Assembly (NCBI RefSeq): GCF_001550135.1
Contig: NZ_LRUE01000018.1
Span: 154,820 to 218,819 of the forward strand
Length of the DNA: 64,000 nucleotides
Reading direction: 5' to 3'
From: Pseudoalteromonas shioyasakiensis
GTDB taxonomy: Bacteria > Pseudomonadota > Gammaproteobacteria > Enterobacterales > Alteromonadaceae
Shown: positions 26,522-33,304 of the stretch, in pieces
How the letters are laid out: each line of letters begins with the position of its first letter
Numbering within the stretch: position 1 is the stretch's first letter
Notes under the pieces: model-generated
Told to the model about the DNA's origin: nothing
Database searches by the model: none
The model's input: the letters and a program-made list of their open reading frames with translations, nothing else
Made by a program: the position numbers and the translations under genes

Positions 26522-28279
26522 TTAATGATTAGAATGATCAACAGCAGCTTTATTTTCCTTGCCGTGTTGTTCATCTGATTCAAGAGAGATTTCAGTGATA
26601 ACTAAGTCATCCCTAACCTCAAAAGTGAAAGTGACATTATCACCAACATTGAAATCAACTATTTCTATATTGTCCGCGACGATAAAATCCATCGTCGCAG
26701 CAGGTCTATCCCACTTCTCTATTGGGCCTCGGCTAATATTTAGAATCCGTGTATCAATATCAATCGCATTAATTAAACCTGATACTGTTGCTGATGATAC
26801 TTCTTCACTCATATCAGCAGGCTCACTCATGATATGAATTCCAGTAACTTCATATCCACCCTCTTCGGTTTTGCTCACTTCAAAGTGCAAAGATTGACCA
26901 GACTTCAGTGAATCAATATCTACCTTTTCACCTACATCGAAGTCCATTGTCATTTCAGGCCAATCCCAAGCCTCAGCAGGACCATGAGTAATATTAACCA
27001 TACGATGTCCCGCCATGACGCTGTTGATTTCGCCTTCCATCCAAACAGAGCTAGGCACTTCGTCATGAGTCATTCGTTTAAAATCAGAGTTTTTACTTGA
27101 TTCAGAATCAATCAAGAATTGAGCAGATGTCACCACAACATCATCTTCATTAAGACCCTCTAAGATTTCGATACTATCGATATCAACCCGGCCAATTGTC
27201 ACTTCGATAGACTTAAATTGCCCATCCCCCAAGGCAAGTACAACTCTGTCTTGTTTACCTGTGCGAATGACGGCTTCTTTAGGTACGAGTATCGTGCTAT
27301 CAGCTTGATTAGCGTGAATAGAGACTTGTGCAAACATGTTTGGTTTTAATTGATAGTCTGGGTTGTCAAACTTCAGTCTCACTCTGAGTGTGCGTGTTTT
27401 ACTATTCAATGTTGGATAAACATAATCAACGACACCAGCCCAGTCCTCTCCGGGTAAATAATCCAGTGTCATTGATACAGGCAGTCCTTCTTTAATTAAG
27501 GCTGCGTCACGTTCAAACACTTCTGCTTCAACCCAAACTTGATCTAGTTGACCAATGCTTAATAAAGTGTTTCCCGGCTTGACATAAAAGCCTTCTCTAA
27601 TCTTCAAACCGTCAACAACACCTGCTTGTGGTGAATAAAAGGTGATGGTTTGCTGAACTTTTCTAGTCTTTTCTAGCTTTTGAATGAAATCTGCTGAAAG
27701 CTGTAACGCTTTAAGGCGATCTTTCGCCGCCGAAATTAAGGAACTATTGTCGCGCTTTAAAGCTATTAAAAGTTCTTCTTGCGCGTTAACTAACTGAGGA
27801 GAATACAGTGTATAAAGAGGCTGCCCTTTCTCTACAGGGTTACCTGCCGCTTTGACATAGAGTTTTTCAATCCAACCATCAACACGTGGGTGGATATGAA
27901 TTAGCTTATCTTCATCATATTGAACGTAACCAACCGTTGATATTTCAGTATGCATATTTTTCAGCTCAACAGGTGCAGTGCGAACCCCTAGGTTATTCAC
28001 TACATGAGGCGCAATTTTTACTGCTCCGGGACCAAAATCATCACCAGATGATTCTTCCTCATACACAGGAATTAAATCCATCCCCATAGGCGACTTACCG
28101 GGCTTGTCCCGGCGGTAATTAGAATCCATCGGTGCAACCCAATACAGAGGCTTTTTCTCTGCTGATGTTGTTTCATCTGTATTACTGTTTGACCCTGCAC
28201 CTTGATATAAGCTCAATACTCCTGCGCCTAGCGCAGCACCAATGATGATGGCAATAATTGTTTTAGTATTCGTTGACAT
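26522..28279 (-). CDS. cusB: CusB adaptor with a heavy-metal-binding domain and two C-terminal CusF-like domains
   Basis: 585 residues, longer than usual CusB (about 400). Order: membrane anchor (6-26), a short heavy-metal-binding domain (45-76, YWVAPMDSNY and GMDLIPVY), the adaptor core (about 85-395), CusF-like domain 1 (about 411-484) and CusF-like domain 2 (about 497-567). Domain 1 keeps all Cu(I) ligands of CusF (H432, W440, M443, M445). Domain 2 has Arg at the His and Trp places and Ala at the first Met, keeping only M530. The adaptor carries copper from periplasm to CusA, and the fused CusF replaces a separate chaperone. It shares one base with cusC. Confidence 0.92.
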   Translation of the reverse strand: MSTNTKTIIAIIIGAALGAGVLSLYQGAGSNSNTDETTSAEKKPLYWVAPMDSNYRRDKPGKSPMGMDLIPVYEEESSGDDFGPGAVKIAPHVVNNLGVRTAPVELKNMHTEISTVGYVQYDEDKLIHIHPRVDGWIEKLYVKAAGNPVEKGQPLYTLYSPQLVNAQEELLIALKRDNSSLISAAKDRLKALQLSADFIQKLEKTRKVQQTITFYSPQAGVVDGLKIREGFYVKPGNTLLSIGQLDQVWVEAEVFERDAALIKEGLPVSMTLDYLPGEDWAGVVDYVYPTLNSKTRTLRVRLKFDNPDYQLKPNMFAQVSIHANQADSTILVPKEAVIRTGKQDRVVLALGDGQFKSIEVTIGRVDIDSIEILEGLNEDDVVVTSAQFLIDSESSKNSDFKRMTHDEVPSSVWMEGEINSVMAGHRMVNITHGPAEAWDWPEMTMDFDVGEKVDIDSLKSGQSLHFEVSKTEEGGYEVTGIHIMSEPADMSEEVSSATVSGLINAIDIDTRILNISRGPIEKWDRPAATMDFIVADNIEIVDFNVGDNVTFTFEVRDDLVITEISLESDEQHGKENKAAVDHSNH

Positions 28280-29706
28280 TATTTTTCTCCAAATTGCTGA
28301 TTGGATAAGTGCTGATTAGTTTTGTGTGAAGTTTGCATCGACTTATGTTCAGCATTTGAGTTAGATTGAGAACGTGCAAAGAAATAGTTGATACGAGCAA
28401 CTGTTTTAAGTGCGTCAACATCAATTCTTAAGGCTGATATTCTGGCATTTAATTCTGCGATTCTTGCTCGAACAACTTCGGCAAAATCGCCATCATCATT
28501 TGTGTAAGCTGTCAATGACGCTTCTGCTTGGTCATGAGTTTGTTTAAGGAGTTGTTCTTGATAGATAGATTGCCTATCAGATAAACGCTTAAGCTGTCTA
28601 AGCTCCTTTTCCACCATACTGATCATTTGCTTTGTCAGTAATAGTTTCTCGGTTTTAATAGTCTCTGAATCTGCAATAGAAGCTGCAACTTGCTTATCTT
28701 GTCTGTTCTCGGTGAACAAGGGTAAATCAAACGTTACTCCAACAGAAAATAAATCAGCTCGGCTATCACCAGAGGGCATATTGTCCCGATAGGCATAACT
28801 AGCATTAACACCCCATTGCGGTTCATATTGCTGTTTAGCTAACTCAACTGCTTTTTCTGAAGCTTTGCGTTTTATATCAATTGCAAGTATGGCTGGGTGA
28901 TTCGAAAGCTCCTGAGCCAATAGATTTCTTGAGTAATTAGATGCTTTTAGGACTGTTGAATTGTTCAAATGAATTGTAGGCAACTTTTTAGAAACCCTAA
29001 ACTCTAATGGTTGCGTATCAAAGTTGAATGATTCATTCAAGCCAGCAGCATCGTAGATATGAAGCCACTCATTAAGGCGAGCGATTGTTGTTTCTAGTTT
29101 CTGCTTTTGCGAAGTTAATCGGTCATCTAACTGCACGATTTCCAATTGAGCACGAATAACATCTTGTTGTCTGGTTTTACCAACAACATTTGAGTAGCTA
29201 GCTTTAGTAACTTCCGCCATCTGCTCAAAGAGCGCCCAATCCGCTTCAATCAATTTAATGGTTTGTTGGGCTAAGTAAGCATCTAACCATAACTGTGATA
29301 CTTGGCTTATCAGTTTAGCCTTACGATCCTCTCGTAGCAGTGGAAATTTCGTTGACTCAATTTTTAATTGCTCTTGTTTAATCTTTAAACTATCACCTCT
29401 AGGAAACATTTGAGAAACACCAACCTTTAGTTGAGTCATTCCTTCCTGATCTAAGTCCCAAGTATCTGTTGGTAAATTCATTATCCCTAGTGATACTTTG
29501 GGGTCAGGCAAAGTACCTGAAGCGATACTTCTATTTTCAACCGCGCTTTGTTTTAACCGACTCCCATGAAGCCAAGGATCATTTTGCTGAGCCAAGGTGA
29601 TAGCTTGTTCAAGTGACACTACTTTCTCAGCTTGAGCTGAGAATACAGACAAGCCGAGAATTAGCGAAGTTGAAAGTAGAGTAAGGCTTGAAACATTTAA
29701 TCTCAT
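28279..29706 (-). CDS. cusC: CusC-type outer-membrane factor (TolC family)
   Basis: 475 residues: a signal peptide (about 1-26), then the two OEP repeats of TolC-type channels (SLEQAITLAQQNDPWL opens the first, ELSNHPAILAIDIKRKA the second). No lipobox Cys is seen at the signal end, unlike E. coli CusC. The C-terminal 30 residues are His/Ser/Gln-rich (SNAEHKSMQTSHKTNQH) and may bind metal. It is directly coupled to the DUF411 gene and to cusB (one-base overlaps at each side). Confidence 0.88.
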   Translation of the reverse strand: MRLNVSSLTLLSTSLILGLSVFSAQAEKVVSLEQAITLAQQNDPWLHGSRLKQSAVENRSIASGTLPDPKVSLGIMNLPTDTWDLDQEGMTQLKVGVSQMFPRGDSLKIKQEQLKIESTKFPLLREDRKAKLISQVSQLWLDAYLAQQTIKLIEADWALFEQMAEVTKASYSNVVGKTRQQDVIRAQLEIVQLDDRLTSQKQKLETTIARLNEWLHIYDAAGLNESFNFDTQPLEFRVSKKLPTIHLNNSTVLKASNYSRNLLAQELSNHPAILAIDIKRKASEKAVELAKQQYEPQWGVNASYAYRDNMPSGDSRADLFSVGVTFDLPLFTENRQDKQVAASIADSETIKTEKLLLTKQMISMVEKELRQLKRLSDRQSIYQEQLLKQTHDQAEASLTAYTNDDGDFAEVVRARIAELNARISALRIDVDALKTVARINYFFARSQSNSNAEHKSMQTSHKTNQHLSNQQFGEK

Positions 29707-30203
29707 TAGAATTGCTCCTCATAAGCCTTAACTTCTGCATATACTTTACTCGTTCCATCTTTAAATAAAATTAATACGTTATATGACATAAAGCGGTCGC
29801 CGACTTCCATACCCGGAGAGCCAACAGGCATTGCTGGGACAGATAATCCAATCGCATTGGGGTGCTCTTCTGACAAGAACTGCTGAATAAACTTAGCCGG
29901 TACATGACCTTCAAAGGCAAACCCATTTCTACTCACTGCCGTGTGGCATGAACGGTAATTAGGTTTGATACCATACTTAGTTTTGATGTTGCCGATGTTT
30001 CGGAAATCTTTGGAATGCGCAACGATCCCTTTGTCTTCAATATGAGTTATCCATTTTTTACAACACCCACAAGTTGGGGTTTTATAAACGATTAACTCCA
30101 AAGGTGTTACGTCGTTATTGTGTGCATGCTTATGTTCATTAGCGTTTGCAAACGCAGGTGAAAGCAGCATTACAACTGCTATTTTTAAATACTTATTGAT
30201 CAT
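29706..30203 (-). CDS. DUF411-family periplasmic metal-binding protein
   Basis: 165 residues: a signal peptide (about 1-21), a short His-rich linker (HKHAHNN) and the DUF411 core with the motif TPTCGCCKKW, a later SCHTA, GHVPAKFIQ and PAMPVGSPGME. DUF411 proteins accompany copper and silver efflux systems and resemble thioredoxin-fold metal carriers; a copper-chaperone role is likely from family context. It opens the compact cus part of the operon and shares one base with cusC. The 107-base gap upstream holds the conserved 3' block of the CopL-like gene. Confidence 0.85.
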   Translation of the reverse strand: MINKYLKIAVVMLLSPAFANANEHKHAHNNDVTPLELIVYKTPTCGCCKKWITHIEDKGIVAHSKDFRNIGNIKTKYGIKPNYRSCHTAVSRNGFAFEGHVPAKFIQQFLSEEHPNAIGLSVPAMPVGSPGMEVGDRFMSYNVLILFKDGTSKVYAEVKAYEEQF

Positions 30204-30281
30204 TTTTGCCCCCAGACGTCGCTGGAAAATAGCTATAGCGCTACGACGCTATATTGACTAACAGAAAAATTAATTACATGT

Positions 30282-30337
30282 GTGCGAAATTTGGACGCAC
30301 TAATCCTGTATTAGGCAAAAATTGGTGGACGATAAAG
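30282..30337 (-). promoter_or_regulatory. Conserved 3' end and stem-loop of the second CopL/CruR-like gene
   Basis: In transcript sense the stop codon lies within CTAAT-ACAGG-ATTAG and is followed by GTGCG, a 9-base loop and CGCAC. The run from the RPPI codons to CGCAC is nearly the same as at 15,276-15,334, including bases beyond the stop. It lies directly before the DUF411-cusCBA genes. Confidence 0.55.
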
Positions 30338-30670
30338 GGAAGTGGAAATTGAATGAGGTTGTTTAGATTGCATAGCAGCTACAGATTCACTCAATATTTG
30401 AATATCTGTCGAGTCAACACTGGAATTTAGGACTGTCGTAGATGAGCAAGCATTTGCAGGACAAATACATTCAACGTCACAACAATCTTCTGATTGACCA
30501 TTACTGCTTTTATTCATATCACCATGATCCATGTTCATGTTCATGTTCATGTGTGATTCATGAGAACCTGATGGCATTTCGCAAGGCATAGCAGAATACG
30601 CAAATGCTTGCCCTACAAAGGCAAACAGCATAAGCGTTATCACTAAGACTTTTGAAAATGCTTTAGACAT
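30311..30670 (-). CDS. Small exported Cys/Met-rich protein ending YRPPIFA (CopL/CruR-like)
   Basis: 119 residues: a signal peptide (about 1-24, ending AFA), a Met/His repeat (HMNMNMNMDHGDM, encoded by a small tandem repeat), a Cys cluster (CCDVECICPANAC), and the C-terminus YRPPIFA. Layout and tail match the gene at 15,307, and more loosely the one at 1,274. CopL in Xanthomonas has the same position ahead of copper genes and is needed for their induction. CruR-type leaders sense copper as nascent chains through CxxC and a terminal RAPP. I infer that this gene heads and controls the cus/cop operon. A simple periplasmic copper binder is the alternative. Confidence 0.72.
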   Translation of the reverse strand: MSKAFSKVLVITLMLFAFVGQAFAYSAMPCEMPSGSHESHMNMNMNMDHGDMNKSSNGQSEDCCDVECICPANACSSTTVLNSSVDSTDIQILSESVAAMQSKQPHSISTSLYRPPIFA

Positions 30671-30754
30671 AAAATTCTCATAAAAATATACATGTCTATG
30701 CTAATACAAATTTTCGAATAAGTAAATTGATGTCATGTAAACATTTATGAATAT

Positions 30755-30768
30755 TTGACTAACGTCAA
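30755..30768 (-). promoter_or_regulatory. Dyad TTGAC-N4-GTCAA upstream of the cus/cop operon
   Basis: A perfect 5-bp inverted repeat, about 85 bases upstream of the CopL-like start. On the minus strand it overlaps a possible -35 box (TTGACG) followed by AT-rich DNA with poor -10 candidates. It could be an operator for an unknown regulator; no partner gene is in the window. Confidence 0.3.
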
Positions 30769-30826
30769 CTTTTTCAAAGAGGTAAGTGACAAATAATAAT
30801 CTCATCAGACTTCTTATCTTCGTTAT

Positions 30827-31174
30827 TCAATGGCTTTTATTTTGAGACTTAAGTTGCTCTCTCATTTCTAAAACTCGATCTACCGAATAAGCTCCCGCCC
30901 TCATAACAACCAGTTCAACAAACGAAATATCAATTAACTTATGGTCAGCATCAATCACATAACAACTCTCACTATGTGTGTATATTTCTAACTTATCCTC
31001 ATCAGCAGATTTGCTAACAATCTTTGAAGTTACCATTTGCTCAAATGGCCGAAATCTGAATGTTTCATCGTCAATAACAACCCCTGACAAAAACTCCCCA
31101 AGAAATGATTTTTCAAAGTCTTTATAGTCATAGACCGAGAGTATGTAAGCATCCTTTAAATATGTTTTGTCCAT
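30827..31174 (-). CDS. Unrecognised 115-residue protein, paralogue of its upstream neighbour
   Basis: I do not recognise the family. The protein is acidic, without signal peptide or membrane segment, and looks like a small alpha/beta domain (AYILSVYDYKDFEKSF, then VIDDETFRFRPF and YVIDADHKLIDIS) ending in a helix (VDRVLEMREQL). The same features occur in order in the 105-residue protein just upstream (LISI, YILDAEPQKFDVD, LLELREML), so the two are diverged tandem duplicates. GGAG lies 6 bases before ATG. It is the last gene of a four-gene leftward set in the island end. Confidence 0.65.
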   Translation of the reverse strand: MDKTYLKDAYILSVYDYKDFEKSFLGEFLSGVVIDDETFRFRPFEQMVTSKIVSKSADEDKLEIYTHSESCYVIDADHKLIDISFVELVVMRAGAYSVDRVLEMREQLKSQNKSH

Positions 31175-31187
31175 TTGTTACTCCCTA

Positions 31188-31505
31188 CTAATAGCCAGCA
31201 GGGAGCATTTCTCGCAACTCTAATAGCTCATTTGGAGAGTACATACACTCATGCATTAAATTGAACTCAAATACATCTACATCAAACTTTTGGGGTTCTG
31301 CATCTAAGATATAAAAGTCAGCACCAAAAGTTCTATATTCAAGACCGTTTACTTCCATGACTTTCGTGGAAAACAAAGCCTCACCTTTTTTACCGTTCTT
31401 ACTATCCTCAGCAAAAGTAGCGTAAAGCACCTGTTCAACCTTATCTTCTAAGTCAGATTTAATTGAGATAAGTGTTGCGTTAGTTAGTTTTACTCTTGGT
31501 CTCAT
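31188..31505 (-). CDS. Unrecognised 105-residue protein, paralogue of its downstream neighbour
   Basis: Soluble acidic protein of unknown family. Its ATG overlaps the stop of the 345-residue gene by 4 bases, so it is translationally coupled to it. A central motif VNGLEYRTFG resembles VNGVKYLSFF and IEGMRYLVYG in the C-terminal half of that larger protein. The final helix LLELREML matches the end of the 115-residue neighbour. The three genes therefore seem to share a repeated small beta-rich module. No catalytic residues are evident. Confidence 0.65.
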   Translation of the reverse strand: MRPRVKLTNATLISIKSDLEDKVEQVLYATFAEDSKNGKKGEALFSTKVMEVNGLEYRTFGADFYILDAEPQKFDVDVFEFNLMHECMYSPNELLELREMLPAGY

Positions 31506-32539
31506 GCTTTTGCTTCCTTCTTATCTTCTAGGCAAAACGGGCGGAAAAAACTAAGGTACTTAACTCCATTAACTTTTAGTAAATTGTTGTCAGCATCAAA
31601 ATGTGACAGAACGCTAGACTGATACAACGAAATATATTTTTCATAATCGATGGTGTTAAAAAAATTGGTATCGACACGTCGTGCATGGAAAACAAGAGCT
31701 TGCTGATCGATACGAACAATGAACTTTTGATCACCATCTAGATTTTTAACCTGTAGACATAAATCAGGTTTGTGCCAATCAGATACAAAGGAAGGAATCA
31801 GTGGGAAGCCATATACCAAATAGCGCATACCTTCGATTTTGAAGGTTGTTGGATTGAACTGAGCCTTATTTAATTTGCCGCTACGGAATAATTCAAGTGT
31901 CAACACCAGCCAGTGCTCATGCTTAGAAAATGTATTTCCTTCAGAAATACAGCCTTCGAACTCACTATCATGGTTTACATGATTGATGTACATGTATTGT
32001 TTAATGTCATTCAAGGAAAGCTTTTCAACCGGAAACTTTGAAGCTATGAGCCTGAAATAACAACCATGAACTTTTAAATCTGCATATTGAACTATCAACG
32101 GATCATCAAAAGCATCGAAATATGGTCGCCACTCCAGCCTAAAGTCAGCACCAGTGTTTACAATAAACTTGGCATCTTCTGGCAACCCTAATACTTGGTA
32201 TATCACTGAAACTAACTCTAATGTTTCGATATCTACCAGCATCAGGCTTTCAATACGGTTTGCCATTGACTCAATTTCTTTATGAAGCGATTCAATAATT
32301 TCTTGATCATCGTATTCATTGATCATTAAGTATTTCAGGGAATCGTGCTTTAGAATTGAATCCAGTTTTTTCTGTTCAAATGCTTCAGTGAGGCTATTAT
32401 GGGTATCAGAAAAATGAGGGCAGTTATAAACACCTCTAGCCCACAGGCCTTGGGCGTAAAGATCAGGAAACTCTAATAACTCAGCAAACTCTTTTGCTTG
32501 TTTATTGAGTTTATTCTTTAATTGATAAAGTGAGATCAT
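31502..32539 (-). CDS. Unrecognised 345-residue two-part protein
   Basis: No family recognised. The N-terminus (residues 1-50) has the pattern QAKEFAELL, then AQGLWARGVYNC and SD. It matches the start of the 120-residue protein upstream and recalls the short helical N-terminal segment (KRQAKRL, then a helix) seen in some plasmid and island proteins. The C-terminal half contains two repeats of a motif [IV]-[EN]-G-[MV]-[RK]-Y-L, which also occurs in the next gene. There is no signal peptide or membrane helix. Strong coupling to the 105-residue gene suggests that the products work together. Confidence 0.65.
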   Translation of the reverse strand: MISLYQLKNKLNKQAKEFAELLEFPDLYAQGLWARGVYNCPHFSDTHNSLTEAFEQKKLDSILKHDSLKYLMINEYDDQEIIESLHKEIESMANRIESLMLVDIETLELVSVIYQVLGLPEDAKFIVNTGADFRLEWRPYFDAFDDPLIVQYADLKVHGCYFRLIASKFPVEKLSLNDIKQYMYINHVNHDSEFEGCISEGNTFSKHEHWLVLTLELFRSGKLNKAQFNPTTFKIEGMRYLVYGFPLIPSFVSDWHKPDLCLQVKNLDGDQKFIVRIDQQALVFHARRVDTNFFNTIDYEKYISLYQSSVLSHFDADNNLLKVNGVKYLSFFRPFCLEDKKEAKA

Positions 32540-32747
32540 TTAGTTCTCCAAACAACTTTCTAATAAACAATGGCCTACCAACACATTGCTTTATTTATTG
32601 TTCAAATAACCAAATTTTTACGGATGCTCCGCTTCACTGTTCACGTTTTTCAAGGCGAAAAACATGTGTAGGCGTAGGCTGTCCGTTCAGCCTTCTTATT
32701 ATAATATCGCCAAAAAACAAAATGACAACTTACGTATTTGTACAACT

Positions 32748-33110
32748 TTAGGTAGATATTTTGAGTTTGAACTCTGAAAAGCTAAGCCCAAACAAGGATA
32801 CGACCATCTCTTCATTTATATTGGAGCCGGGAAATTTTTTTTCAAAATTTCCAATAATGCTATCTAGGTGGCTAGCTAATATTTTTACTAAAAATATTTC
32901 CGAGTTTGGTGAGAGTGCAGACAGTGCTATCATTGGGTTGTCAAAGGATTCAGCTTTTATTTTTACTAGTAAATCGCTGTAACTGTCACAGCCATATAGA
33001 CAAATAGCTGCCCCTTCTTGGGCTTGTCCAAGGGGAATAGTTAATAATTTAGATAATCGTTTTGCCTGCCTTTTTATATTTACTAGCAGGTCTTCTTTTT
33101 TAAAAGACAT
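32748..33110 (-). CDS. Unrecognised 120-residue protein with a shared N-terminal module
   Basis: ATG at 33,110 gives a protein beginning MSFKKEDLL; an in-frame GTG twelve codons earlier is less likely. Residues about 8-46 (IKRQAKRLSKLL, then AQEGAAICLYGCDSYSDL) match the start of the 345-residue protein in order and spacing, while the rest is different. Similar KRQAKRL-type N-terminal helices occur in proteins of mobile elements, where the role is unknown. It lies between the PhoH gene terminator and the 345-residue gene, on the same strand. Confidence 0.6.
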   Translation of the reverse strand: MSFKKEDLLVNIKRQAKRLSKLLTIPLGQAQEGAAICLYGCDSYSDLLVKIKAESFDNPMIALSALSPNSEIFLVKILASHLDSIIGNFEKKFPGSNINEEMVVSLFGLSFSEFKLKIST

Positions 33111-33239
33111 CAATACACCAAAAAACGGCAACGCTAGGCCACGCACCTATGTCACTCAGTTTTTATGTGAATATTTAATCTTTTAGTTCAGAGTAAATCC
33201 ATTTCGTCCTGTTTTCGTGGGAACGGGCTTCTCTGAAAA

Positions 33240-33264
33240 GCCACTGCAAAAAGCAGTGGCCATT
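33240..33264 (-). terminator. Intrinsic terminator after the island phoH gene
   Basis: In transcript sense GCCACTGC, loop TTTTT, GCAGTGGC followed by TTTTC: a perfect 8-bp stem 45 bases after the PhoH stop. It separates the phoH pair from the four unrecognised genes. Confidence 0.75.
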
Positions 33265-33304
33265 GTCGCAATATTATAAGGAAATGTGAATGGTAGTTTG
33301 ATGC

